A DNA stretch of 64,000 nucleotides. It comes from Mucilaginibacter achroorhodeus (GTDB taxonomy: Bacteria > Bacteroidota > Bacteroidia > Sphingobacteriales > Sphingobacteriaceae). Positions within the stretch are counted from its first letter, which is position 1, and the number at the start of each line of letters is the position of its first letter. Location: the NCBI RefSeq assembly GCF_007846095.1, contig NZ_VOEI01000007.1:222964-286963 (forward strand), given 5' to 3'. Under the pieces are notes generated by a model. It was not told the origin of the DNA, ran no database searches, and was given only the letters and a program-made list of their open reading frames with translations. Below, in pieces: positions 26,644 through 35,151 of this stretch. Position numbers and translations under genes: made by a program.

Positions 26644-27045
26644 ATGGAAATAAAACGCATAGGGACCCAAGCATCAGGCAAAGGCCCTGCAGAATATTTT
26701 ACCGGCACCGTAAGGATAGATCCGCTTAATAACCCGCCTGAACCCTCAAACGTAGTTATGGCGCTGGTAACTTTTGAGCCGGAAGCACGTACTGCGTGGC
26801 ACACGCACCCGCTTGGGCAAACGCTTATTGTAACGGCAGGTTGCGGTTGGGTGCAGCGCGAGGGCGGTAGTATTGAAGAAATACACCCAGGAGATGTTGT
26901 TTGGTTTCCGCCGGGAGAAAAACACTGGCATGGTGCCACGTCGACAACGGCTATGAGCCATATTGCTATTCAGGAAAAGCAAAACGGTTCACCGGTTGAT
27001 TGGATGGAGCAAGTAAGTGATGAGCAATATATGGCAAAGGGCTAA
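26644..27045 (+). CDS. cupin-domain protein
   Basis: 133-residue single cupin. The metal-binding motif 1 is AWHTHPLGQTLIVTAGCG and motif 2 is HPGDVVWFPPGEKHWHG, giving the usual His3-Gln or Glu ligand set. It resembles the small cupins annotated as quercetin-dioxygenase-like or mandelonitrile-lyase-like. No signal peptide. The substrate cannot be told from the context. It overlaps the convergent membrane-protein gene by four bases. Confidence 0.85.
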   Translation: MEIKRIGTQASGKGPAEYFTGTVRIDPLNNPPEPSNVVMALVTFEPEARTAWHTHPLGQTLIVTAGCGWVQREGGSIEEIHPGDVVWFPPGEKHWHGATSTTAMSHIAIQEKQNGSPVDWMEQVSDEQYMAKG

Positions 27046-27374
27046 CTAGCCAGCCTGGCCTTCTCGACTATCTTTTTGCGGATAGCATACCCGCCATAAA
27101 CAAATATCAGCCCGATGAATACATAGACGCCAAAATGGATGTTACGCCCGGCGATAATAAAATATAGGTAAGGGATGCAGAAGCATAATGCGGCAAAAAG
27201 CAGGATCATGGTAAATGGCTTTTTAGCGCGCATATTCCTGATCATTAAGGCCAGCATAATGATTACAGATACCTTGCTTACAATATAAAGTATGCCTAAT
27301 AAAAGCGGATCAACACCGTGCTCCTCGCTGAGGTCGCTCAGCATTTCCTTTAGTTGTGCAAGCAAGTTATCCAT
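27042..27374 (-). CDS. small membrane protein of unknown function
   Basis: 110 residues with three hydrophobic segments at about 23-44, 52-71 and 76-95 and a basic C-terminus (RKKIVEKARLAS). The N-terminal 20 residues are amphipathic and acidic (LLAQLKEMLSDLSEEHG). I recognise no family. It lies 38 bases downstream of the amidase gene on the same strand and may be cotranscribed with it. Confidence 0.7.
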   Translation of the reverse strand: MDNLLAQLKEMLSDLSEEHGVDPLLLGILYIVSKVSVIIMLALMIRNMRAKKPFTMILLFAALCFCIPYLYFIIAGRNIHFGVYVFIGLIFVYGGYAIRKKIVEKARLAS

Positions 27375-27412
27375 TGGTATGCAAGTTAATCAAATCTTTG
27401 TAGTGTTAGCGA

Positions 27413-28255
27413 TCAATATTTTTGATAAACGTTATAAAGCACATCCAGGTCAAACTGAGTGAACCTGATAGAGTCTTCGCGCTGTACAAAATGGCGCTTA
27501 AAAGCACCTATGGCAGCAGGCAGGTTGCTGGTATCATATCCAATAAGGCGCAATGCCGTTGTGCTGTCAAAGTTTGCCGGGGCGGGCACAATCAGCATAT
27601 CACTGTAAAAGCCAAAGCCTCTATTGGCTAATTGCTCCCATGGGAATCTGATCCCGGGATCAGGTTTACGGCCCGGCGCAATATCACCATGGCCGATAAA
27701 ATTGGCCCTTGGTATATTGTAATCTTTCTTCAATTTAGCCAGCAGCAATAACAGGCTATTGATCTGCGGTTGTGAGAACGGCTCGTTGCCTTTGTTGTCT
27801 AATTCAATCCCTATCGACGAACTGTTCATGTCAGTAACGTTGCCCCACTTGCTTACACCGGCATGCCAGGCACGCATGTAATCGTTAAGCATGTGTATTA
27901 CTTTACCGTCTTTTCCTATCACATAATGGGCGCTTACCTGCGTCCTGGTTACAGTAAACGTGCGCAAAGTCTGGGGTACAGAATCCTGTGCAGTATAGTG
28001 GATAATAACGTAGTTAGGTTTGCGCAGATTAAAATTAACCGTACCTATAAACTCAGATGGTACCGGCCTGCCCAGGCTATCTACCAGCATGGCCGGGTTG
28101 GTAGCCAGCAACATCTGGCTCAAAGTATCGGCATGCCCGGTGTAGATCTTGTTTGTAGCATCATAGGCACTGTTTGTTTTTACGATCTGCTTTTTGCTTG
28201 AGCAGGCGGAAAATATCAGGGCAGCAATGAGCAGTAGCAGGTATTGTTTTTTCAT
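27413..28255 (-). CDS. N-acetylmuramoyl-L-alanine amidase (Amidase_2), lipoprotein
   Basis: Zn-dependent AmpD-type amidase that cleaves peptide stems from peptidoglycan. 280 residues. The lipobox IFSACSSKK (Cys 18) puts it in the periplasm or outer membrane. Zinc ligands and catalytic residues are in YVIIHYTA, AWHAGVS, GIELDNKG and GHGDIAPGRKPDPG. It complements the recycling kinase anmK elsewhere in the window. Confidence 0.92.
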   Translation of the reverse strand: MKKQYLLLLIAALIFSACSSKKQIVKTNSAYDATNKIYTGHADTLSQMLLATNPAMLVDSLGRPVPSEFIGTVNFNLRKPNYVIIHYTAQDSVPQTLRTFTVTRTQVSAHYVIGKDGKVIHMLNDYMRAWHAGVSKWGNVTDMNSSSIGIELDNKGNEPFSQPQINSLLLLLAKLKKDYNIPRANFIGHGDIAPGRKPDPGIRFPWEQLANRGFGFYSDMLIVPAPANFDSTTALRLIGYDTSNLPAAIGAFKRHFVQREDSIRFTQFDLDVLYNVYQKY

Positions 28256-28297
28256 ACGGTGCTAAGCTAAACAATTTTTAGGCCGCTAAAGTTTACG

Positions 28298-29023
28298 CTA
28301 AATATTCTTGCCGTCCACTATCTTGAAGAAATCCTCGCGGTAGGTATCCCCTACCGGGATTATCTTATCGCCAATAAAGATGCGGCTGCGCTCTATACTG
28401 TCTATTTTGTTGATGGATACGATGTAAGATTTATGTACCCTGATAAAATGCTTCTCGGGCAATGCATCCTCCATCTTTTTCATGTTCTGCAGCGTAATAA
28501 TGCGCTCGCTTGGGGTAAAAATGGAGATGTAATCTTTTAATCCCTCTATAAACAAAATATCGTGCAGGTACACCTTTTGTATCTTATGCTCGGTTTTGAC
28601 GAATATAAAATCGCTCATAAAATCGTCCTGCTGCACCGGCTCGGGAGCTGCGGCAGGTTTGGCCGCGGGTTGTATAATGCTTTGGCCCTTTTGTACCGAT
28701 TTATAAAACCTGTCGAAAGCAATAGGCTTTAACAAGTAATCAACCACATCCAGTTCGTAGCCCTCCAATGCATATTGCGGATAGGCAGTGGTGAGTATCA
28801 CCTTTGCTTTTCCGTTAGCTATTTTTAGGAACTGAATGCCAGTAAGCTCAGGCATCTGCACGTCAAGGAAAACAAGATCTATGCCGCCATCCTGCACCAT
28901 GGTAAGTGCTTCAATAGGATTGGTAGTGGCTTTCACTAACTGAAGAAAGGGTATTTTGGATATGTAATCTTCCAGTATGTTCAGGGCCAAAGGCTCATCA
29001 TCAACTACAAGGCATCTGGTCAT
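28298..29023 (-). CDS. LytTR-family response regulator
   Basis: 241 residues from the ATG at 29023, which sits 3 bases after the kinase stop; an upstream ATG would add nine residues inside the kinase gene. The receiver domain has the acidic pair VVDDEP and the phosphoacceptor Asp54 in FLDVQMPE. A Pro/Ala-rich linker leads to a LytTR DNA-binding domain (about 138-238) with FIFVKTEHKIQKV and HFIRVHKSYIVSINKI. LytTR proteins bind pairs of direct repeats about two helical turns apart; a matching pair is at 30103-30137. Confidence 0.95.
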   Translation of the reverse strand: MTRCLVVDDEPLALNILEDYISKIPFLQLVKATTNPIEALTMVQDGGIDLVFLDVQMPELTGIQFLKIANGKAKVILTTAYPQYALEGYELDVVDYLLKPIAFDRFYKSVQKGQSIIQPAAKPAAAPEPVQQDDFMSDFIFVKTEHKIQKVYLHDILFIEGLKDYISIFTPSERIITLQNMKKMEDALPEKHFIRVHKSYIVSINKIDSIERSRIFIGDKIIPVGDTYREDFFKIVDGKNI

Positions 29024-29025
29024 GG

Positions 29026-30039
29026 CTATAAAACTAAAGATAATTGACAAGTATAGGTATCTGCTTCGTCCCTAATTTCTAAATTATATTTTCCGGGATA
29101 AAGCAGATCCAGCCGGCGGCGCACATTTGGCAAACCAATGCCGCCAATGGCATCGCGGTTATGGCTGTGTTTTTTATTTTGGATGAAGAAGAACAAACGG
29201 CCATCTTCAACATTAATGCGTAATACTATCGGCTGGTGAGGGTCATTAGCAATGCCATGTTTAAAGGCATTTTCTATAAATGATATCAACATCAGCGGCA
29301 CTATCTGCTGATTGGTAACTTCACCCAATACCTCAAAATTAATAAATGCTTTGTTGCCAAAACGGATCTTCTGCAAGTCGATATAATTTTGAAGATATTG
29401 TAGTTCTTTGCTCAGATCTACCTTATTATCGTTGCACTCGTAAAGCATATAACGCATGATCTCTGATAGCTTTAAGATAGCCTCTGGTGTGGTATCAGAC
29501 TTTTGATAGGCCAGCGAATAAATGCTGTTAAGCGAGTTGAATAAAAAATGCGGGTTGATCTGTGATTTGAGAAATGATAGCTCGGCAGTTAATCGCTGGT
29601 TTTCCAGGTCGCGCTGTACTCGCTCGTTCAGGAACCAATCTATGGTAAATTTCAGTACCGTACTCAGGAACAGGAAGATCAGCGTTATGAAGAAGGTATT
29701 GAGAAAATACTTCCAAAAGCCCAGCGACTCGCCCTTCATCCTATCCAGGATAATATCACTAAAGATTAAACCAAAGCCGTACTTAACCAGTCCATATACT
29801 ACAAGTGTTGTAATGATTGATAATGCAAAAAGCTTGTATTGTTTCCTGTTAAGGAACCGGGGTATAAATACAAGATAATTAACATAAAATACGCTGATAT
29901 TAATAATACCATAAAGGCCAAAAACAACCGCAACTGCTTTAGGGGTCATTTTGCCGCTATAGCGTGCAATAGACGCAAAAAACGCAATTACGCATATCCA
30001 TGATACGATGTGCCAAAATATTTGCCAGCTTTTTTTCAC
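29026..30039 (-). CDS. LytS-like sensor histidine kinase
   Basis: 337 residues. Four membrane helices fill the first 145 residues. The cytoplasmic His_kinase domain has the phosphorylated His in QINPHFLFNSLNSIYSLA and a C-terminal ATPase domain with GIGLPNVRRRLDLLY. There is no extracellular sensor domain of any size, so the signal is likely sensed in or at the membrane. It is cotranscribed with the LytTR regulator and diverges from an ABC exporter operon. Confidence 0.95.
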   Translation of the reverse strand: MKKSWQIFWHIVSWICVIAFFASIARYSGKMTPKAVAVVFGLYGIINISVFYVNYLVFIPRFLNRKQYKLFALSIITTLVVYGLVKYGFGLIFSDIILDRMKGESLGFWKYFLNTFFITLIFLFLSTVLKFTIDWFLNERVQRDLENQRLTAELSFLKSQINPHFLFNSLNSIYSLAYQKSDTTPEAILKLSEIMRYMLYECNDNKVDLSKELQYLQNYIDLQKIRFGNKAFINFEVLGEVTNQQIVPLMLISFIENAFKHGIANDPHQPIVLRINVEDGRLFFFIQNKKHSHNRDAIGGIGLPNVRRRLDLLYPGKYNLEIRDEADTYTCQLSLVL

Positions 30040-30102
30040 TGCATCTAAAGTAATATTTTGGCTTAAATATAAACGTGCTATTATATGTAGCTAATTATTT
30101 TG

Positions 30103-30161
30103 CCGATGAACCGGTTCAAATATCCGATGAACGGGTTGGTGGTATATAATGGGCGTTCATC
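30103..30161. promoter_or_regulatory. putative LytTR operator repeats
   Basis: CCGATGAACCGGTT (30103-30116) and CCGATGAACGGGTT (30124-30137) are 13/14 identical direct repeats spaced by exactly 21 bases. A third GATGAAC core occurs inverted at 30155-30161. The site lies between the kinase gene and the divergent ABC operon. Two-turn direct repeats are the usual LytTR target. Confidence 0.6.
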
Positions 30162-30247
30162 TACATTTGATGCCTGTTGGTCTAATTGATTTTAGCAGGG
30201 AAATAAATATTTATTCCTTTGTTGTGTAAATCAATCACAACACCAAC

Positions 30248-30454
30248 ATGAAAAAGTTAGTTTCAAACTCAAATCCATTTATAGTTTTATTGGCACCTGT
30301 AGTATTTGCCATTATAATGGGCGTTAGTTACCAGTTTGAACAAAATAAACAATCTGTAGCACACAGCAATGCAGTTAAAGCCACCTCGCTTTTTGTTAAA
30401 GGCCTGGGCGTTGTTAAAACTGTTGCATCTGTTGCTGTAGAAAAATTATGGTAA
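30248..30454 (+). CDS. small single-pass membrane protein
   Basis: 68 residues. One hydrophobic helix at about 10-27 (FIVLLAPVVFAIIMGVSYQF) and a short, mostly polar C-terminal part. Its stop overlaps the ATG of the ABC ATPase by seven bases, so the two are translationally linked. The 5' leader carries TGTTGTG and CACAACA (30220-30242), a 7-bp hairpin just ahead of the start. No family recognised; it may be an accessory subunit or the regulated sensor of the exporter. Confidence 0.75.
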   Translation: MKKLVSNSNPFIVLLAPVVFAIIMGVSYQFEQNKQSVAHSNAVKATSLFVKGLGVVKTVASVAVEKLW

Positions 30455-31344
30455 TCCGTACACAAGGTTTATCATTCAGTTTTGGCAACCAGCAGGTTGT
30501 TAAATCACTATCGCTTGAGGTTCCGGCCGGGAGCATTTACGGGTTCCTTGGGCCAAACGGCGCCGGGAAAACTACTACTATAAAAATGCTGCTTAACTTG
30601 CTGCAGGCAAGCGAAGGCAGCATTCAGATTTTTGAAAAGGATCTGCAAACCAATCGCATCGAGATCCTTAAACAAATAGGTTCGCTTATTGAGCAACCTG
30701 CCATATACCAGCACCTTACCGGTAAAGAGAACCTGATGAACCGCGCTATGCTTTTGCAGGTAAGCGAAGAAAGGGTTAATGATATGCTTAACCTGGTGCA
30801 GCTCACTTCTGCCGCAGGTAAAAGGGCCGGTCAGTATTCGCTGGGTATGAAACAGCGCCTGGGCATTGCGCTGGCGTTATTAGACGACCCCAAACTGTTG
30901 ATATTGGATGAGCCGACCAACGGACTTGACCCCAACGGCATCATTGAAATACGCGAGTTGATGATGCGTATTGTAAAAGAGGGCAAAACCGTTTTCGTAT
31001 CAAGCCACTTACTTTCTGAAGTTGAAAAGATGGCTACCCACGTTGGTATCATCAACCATGGTAAAATGATGTTCCAAGGTACTATCACCGATCTGCAGAA
31101 CATCAGCCAGCCGCACATTTATATAGAAACTGATAACAGCGTTGATGCAGCCAACCTGCTTAAGCGTAACCAGATAGATATTGCCGAAGTTGAGGCCAAC
31201 CACCTGTTAGTGCCTTTTTTATCTACGCAGCAAATGGGCACCATCAATACCTTGCTTGTGCAAAACGGCATTACGGTATATACCATCAACAAGCAGTATA
31301 AAGACCTGGAAAAACTATTCCTTGATATCACCAAAAGCAACTAA
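30448..31344 (+). CDS. ABC transporter ATP-binding protein, BcrA-type
   Basis: 298 residues. Walker A GPNGAGKTT, signature YSLGMKQRLGIALALL, Walker B LLILDEPTNGLDPNG, and the H-loop SSHLLSEVEK. The C-terminal extension of about 80 residues is typical of the drug and bacteriocin export type. It partners the permease that starts six bases after it. Confidence 0.93.
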   Translation: MVIRTQGLSFSFGNQQVVKSLSLEVPAGSIYGFLGPNGAGKTTTIKMLLNLLQASEGSIQIFEKDLQTNRIEILKQIGSLIEQPAIYQHLTGKENLMNRAMLLQVSEERVNDMLNLVQLTSAAGKRAGQYSLGMKQRLGIALALLDDPKLLILDEPTNGLDPNGIIEIRELMMRIVKEGKTVFVSSHLLSEVEKMATHVGIINHGKMMFQGTITDLQNISQPHIYIETDNSVDAANLLKRNQIDIAEVEANHLLVPFLSTQQMGTINTLLVQNGITVYTINKQYKDLEKLFLDITKSN

Positions 31345-31350
31345 ATACCT

Positions 31351-32148
31351 ATGAAAGGATTTTTACTATCATTTGGGTCTGAATTTTACAAGACCCGCAA
31401 AACCCTTGGCTTTTGGGGATCAATTATTCTGCCCCTGGCAATTACGTTATTGGCGTTTGTAGCCATTTATAGCAAGAGCGATCATTTTGCCAATAAACCC
31501 GGTATGATGGTTTGGATACAATTCAGTATGATAAGCCTGGGCAGCATGGGAACCTTGTTACTACCTATTTATACAATATTTGTTGCCTATTCGGTAAACA
31601 ATGTGGAACACAAAGCCGACACCTGGAAAACCTTGTTCAGCCTGCCTATTTCTCGTTGGGCAGTTTATGGCGCTAAATATGCCTATGCATTTTTCCTGCT
31701 TACCATGTGTATGGCCCTGTTCACTTTGCTTAATATTGGTTTCGGTAACCTGCTGGGTGTTATAAAACCAGAGCTAAAATTTAGCGAATACCACATGGAG
31801 TTGCAGTTGGCCCAGGTGTTTTTTAAACTACTACTATCTGCGATGGGTATTCTTTCCATCCAGTTTTTGTTAAGCCTGCTTTGGTCAGATTTTTTGAAAC
31901 CAATGGGGCTTGGCTTCGTAGCTACGGTAACAGGGGTAATATTGGCCACCAACGATTGGAAGTATGCCTATCTATTTCCTTACGCGCAACCAATGGCTGC
32001 TATTAAAAGCATGATCAAACACCAGCGCGGCCCGGCAGATCATTTTGAGATAAACGTATTTACGCAAGACGTTTATGTAAGCTTAATAATCGCCGTTATC
32101 GTGTTTTTTGCAGGTTATGTAATAGTGCAAAAGCGCAGCGTAAAGTAA
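31351..32148 (+). CDS. ABC transporter permease
   Basis: 265 residues with six hydrophobic segments (about 20-40, 60-85, 105-130, 155-180, 185-205 and 235-258), the ABC-2 layout of the lantibiotic/bacitracin exporter type. Its gene lies directly after the ATPase. Peptide antibiotic export or envelope-stress relief is the likely role, by analogy with two-component-linked systems. Confidence 0.88.
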   Translation: MKGFLLSFGSEFYKTRKTLGFWGSIILPLAITLLAFVAIYSKSDHFANKPGMMVWIQFSMISLGSMGTLLLPIYTIFVAYSVNNVEHKADTWKTLFSLPISRWAVYGAKYAYAFFLLTMCMALFTLLNIGFGNLLGVIKPELKFSEYHMELQLAQVFFKLLLSAMGILSIQFLLSLLWSDFLKPMGLGFVATVTGVILATNDWKYAYLFPYAQPMAAIKSMIKHQRGPADHFEINVFTQDVYVSLIIAVIVFFAGYVIVQKRSVK

Positions 32149-32153
32149 CATCA

Positions 32154-32426
32154 ATGTTACACGTCGATTTATTGGATTCCCTATCTTTAAACATGCTTTT
32201 AAGCAACACTATTTTAGCACAAACCACAAGCAATACCTGGATGTACATTTTTCTGGTATTGGGGATATTGTATTTTGGTTTGATATTATTTTGCCTAATG
32301 GATGTGTTAAAGGCAACCTTTAAAGATCCTATTCAAAAATTTATATGGATAGCATTGATATTGTTCTTTCCCGTTTTAGGCTCCATTGTTTATTTATACA
32401 TGGGCCGCAAAAATAAAATATCCTGA
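32154..32426 (+). CDS. PLDc_N-type small membrane protein
   Basis: 90 residues; a start at 32193 (MLLSNTILAQ) is also possible. Two hydrophobic helices are joined by a short loop, with the PLDc_N pattern FCLMDVLKATFKDPIQKFIWIALILFFPVLGSIVYLYMGR. These proteins resemble the N-terminal anchor of cardiolipin synthases but lack the catalytic domain. It is the last gene of the exporter operon. Confidence 0.8.
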   Translation: MLHVDLLDSLSLNMLLSNTILAQTTSNTWMYIFLVLGILYFGLILFCLMDVLKATFKDPIQKFIWIALILFFPVLGSIVYLYMGRKNKIS

Positions 32427-32460
32427 AACACCTTAACCTGATCATCATATCCTTTAAGAG

Positions 32461-32481
32461 ACCGGCCTTCGCCGGTTTTTT
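32461..32481 (+). terminator. exporter operon terminator
   Basis: ACCGGC-cttc-GCCGGT followed by TTTTT, four bases before the end of the convergent helicase gene. Confidence 0.85.
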
Positions 32482-32484
32482 GGT

Positions 32485-35082
32485 TTAAAAACCTTTCTTG
32501 CGCGTTACGCCAGCCCTGCGCGACCGAGGTTTAACCGGCTCTGCCACATCATCAACCTGGTACTGGCGGGCCATTTTGGCAATACGCTCTTCAAGTGTTT
32601 CTGTGGTCAGCTTTTCACGGCCGAGGCTATCAACCATTATCGGGAAAGCAAAAGGTGTTGGGCGTTCAATCGTTTTTAAAATGATACTTTGGGTGCCGAT
32701 GCGTTGTAGTGCGGCACGCAGCCTAAATTCTTCTAACTGGAAAGCTAAAGCTTCGTTGTAAGCCTGCCTCACCAGCAAATTGTCCGGCTCGTATTCATTA
32801 AATACTTCGAATAAAAGCGAAGTTGAGGCCTGCAAATGTTTATTCTTTACCTGCTGACCCGGGTAGCCGGTAAACACCAATCCCCCGATGTGGGCTATAT
32901 CCCTGAATTTCCTCCTTGCCATTTCATTGGCGTTCAAACTATGCTGAATATCCTCTATCAGGTTTTCGATAGAAAAGAATGCAGCATCTTCCAAAGCCTC
33001 TTCGATAGGAATATCATCATCGGCCAGTAACTCGAAGCCATAATCATTCATGGCGATGGAAAAACTTGCCGGCCTGATCTTGGAGATGCGGTATGCAAGC
33101 AACGATGCCATACCCTCGTGAACTAATCTGCCTTCAAACGGGTAAAAAACCAGATGATGCCCTTCGCGGGACTTAAATGACTCGATCAAAAACTCATGGC
33201 TTTGCGGCAAATGCGATAACTGCGCCTGCAGATCAAATAGAGGTTTTAATGCTTTAACTTCCACATCACTTTCCTGCCCGTGCGCTACCTCGTCGAGCTT
33301 ATCCCTGAATACCGCCGATAACTGCGACGACAACGGCATCCGCCCGCCTGCCCAGCTCGGGATCAACCCTTTTGTAGCTTTTGATTTTTTAACATAGGCT
33401 GTCATGTCTTTCACCTTTACAAATTCAAGGCTGCGGCCTGCAAACCAAAAGGTATTCCCTGGTTTTAGTTTAGAGATAAAGCCTTCTTCAAGCGTACCTA
33501 AACTACCGCCGCTTAACCATTTAACGCGGATGCTTAACTCGCTGGTTATGGTACCAATGCTAAGGCGGTGCCTCATCGCCACCCGCCTGCTGTTTACCTT
33601 ATACAGGCCATTCTCTACCTCAACCTTTAAAAACTCATCATAAGATGCCAGCGTTTTACCCCCATTCACAATAAAATCAAGCAGCTGATTGAATTCCTCG
33701 CGGCGCATATCTGCAAAGGCGAAAGTGCTTTTCACTTCATTAAAAAGTTCGTTAGCATAAAACCCATCAGACACTGCCAGGGTAACCATGTACTGTATCA
33801 GCACATCATAGGTAAGCAACATAGGATCGCGGCTTTCAAACACGCCTTTTTTGATGGCGCTTTTGAGCGCTGCGCCTTCGAGCAATTCAAGTGAATGCGT
33901 AGGTACATAATAAGCCTTAGAAATAGCGCCCGGATGGTGACCGCTTCGCCCCGCGCGCTGCATAAATCGGGCAACTCCTTTGGGGCTGCCTACCTGTACT
34001 ACGGTGTCAACCGGCCTAAAATCGACCCCCAAGTCCAGACTTGAGGTGCAAACCACCAGTTTTAGCGCTTCGGCATGCAGGGCCTGCTCGACCCAGTTGC
34101 GCAACTCGTTATCCAATGAACCGTGGTGCATGGCCATAATGCCGGCATACTCCGGGTAGTTATCTATAATGGCGTGATACCAGATCTCGCTTTGCGAACG
34201 TGTATTGGTGAAGATGAGCGTGGTTTTGCTTTTGGCAACTATTTCCATCACCTGTGGCAGAAGCTTCACCCCAATATGCCCGGCCCATGAGTAGTTCTCG
34301 ATATTCTCTGGAATAACAGATTCTATCACGATCTTCTTATCCACATTTGCCCTCACCATTCTTATCTGGTCAGGGTCAAAATCGTTGCCCAGCAGCACCT
34401 CAGCAGCCTGCTCCAGGTTGCCTATGGTGGCAGAGATACCCCAGATCTTGAGTTTTGTGGTGCGGGATTCGAAGTTCGGGGAGCGGGAATGGGTTTCCGA
34501 TGAGCTCGCATCCGGCTCTTGAAATCTCGCTCCCAAAGCTTTCAGTTTACTTAAGCCCAGCTCTACCTGTACGCCACGTTTGGTACCCAGCAATTCATGC
34601 CACTCATCGCATACCATTACCTGCAGGCCTTTAAATACTTTGGCGTATTCTTTTTGGGCAAGCATCAGGTGTAAGCTCTCGGGCGTAGTAAGCAGTACTT
34701 CGGGTAGTTTACGCTTAAGGGCAGCTTTATCAGCAGCAGAAGTATCACCGGTCCTGGTCATGATACGCCAGGGCAGGCCTATTTCATCGCAAGCCTCCTG
34801 CATGGCCTTACGGATGTCGTTTGTTAAGGCACGCAGCGGCGTAATCCAAAGCATTAGCAAACCGTTATCCTTACGGGTTTGATAGTCTTTTGGATGGTTA
34901 TTGATAAACTCCGCCAGGAATGGCAAAAAAAGCGCGAAGGTTTTACCACTACCTGTTGGTGCGTTAAGTAAACCCGAGTAACCCGCAAGGTAAACCTCTT
35001 CCATCTCCTTTTGAAAAGGAAATTGATGCCAGTTTTTTTGCTTGTACCACTGCTCAATTACATAGTGCCCTTTAGTTGTCAT
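32485..35082 (-). CDS. Lhr-like, ligase-associated DEXH-box helicase
   Basis: 865 residues. Superfamily 2 helicase motifs: APTGSGKTFA (I), WITPLRALTNDI (Ia), LLTTPESLHLM, DEWHELLG (II, DEWH), WGISATIGN (III), TNTRSQSEIWYH (IV) and QRAGRSGHHPG (VI). A long C-terminal half matches the Lhr-core type found beside ATP-dependent DNA ligases in DNA damage islands. Its usual partners (ligase, exonuclease, metallophosphoesterase) are not in this window. Between motifs II and III there is an unusual Ser/Arg/Glu-rich stretch (about residues 195-220) encoded by a palindromic DNA segment, listed separately. Confidence 0.9.
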   Translation of the reverse strand: MTTKGHYVIEQWYKQKNWHQFPFQKEMEEVYLAGYSGLLNAPTGSGKTFALFLPFLAEFINNHPKDYQTRKDNGLLMLWITPLRALTNDIRKAMQEACDEIGLPWRIMTRTGDTSAADKAALKRKLPEVLLTTPESLHLMLAQKEYAKVFKGLQVMVCDEWHELLGTKRGVQVELGLSKLKALGARFQEPDASSSETHSRSPNFESRTTKLKIWGISATIGNLEQAAEVLLGNDFDPDQIRMVRANVDKKIVIESVIPENIENYSWAGHIGVKLLPQVMEIVAKSKTTLIFTNTRSQSEIWYHAIIDNYPEYAGIMAMHHGSLDNELRNWVEQALHAEALKLVVCTSSLDLGVDFRPVDTVVQVGSPKGVARFMQRAGRSGHHPGAISKAYYVPTHSLELLEGAALKSAIKKGVFESRDPMLLTYDVLIQYMVTLAVSDGFYANELFNEVKSTFAFADMRREEFNQLLDFIVNGGKTLASYDEFLKVEVENGLYKVNSRRVAMRHRLSIGTITSELSIRVKWLSGGSLGTLEEGFISKLKPGNTFWFAGRSLEFVKVKDMTAYVKKSKATKGLIPSWAGGRMPLSSQLSAVFRDKLDEVAHGQESDVEVKALKPLFDLQAQLSHLPQSHEFLIESFKSREGHHLVFYPFEGRLVHEGMASLLAYRISKIRPASFSIAMNDYGFELLADDDIPIEEALEDAAFFSIENLIEDIQHSLNANEMARRKFRDIAHIGGLVFTGYPGQQVKNKHLQASTSLLFEVFNEYEPDNLLVRQAYNEALAFQLEEFRLRAALQRIGTQSIILKTIERPTPFAFPIMVDSLGREKLTTETLEERIAKMARQYQVDDVAEPVKPRSRRAGVTRKKGF
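34470..34545. repeat. palindromic segment within the helicase gene
   Basis: GGGAGCG (34479-34485) pairs with CGCTCCC (34528-34534), and between them GATGAGCTCGCATC forms a second palindrome round GAGCTC. It encodes about 25 low-complexity residues between helicase motifs II and III, where I expect a direct join. The frame is kept. Confidence 0.5.
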
Positions 35083-35151
35083 TAGTTGCTACAACAAAAT
35101 ACTTGGTTATTAGTTATAAATACCAATTACCAAAATAATAAAACCAATATT

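Noticed and set aside
25902..27045. AlkD-like gene and divergent cupin gene as an alkylation-response pair
   Set aside because: No Ada-type operator or shared motif is visible in the 73-base gap; the link would be guesswork.
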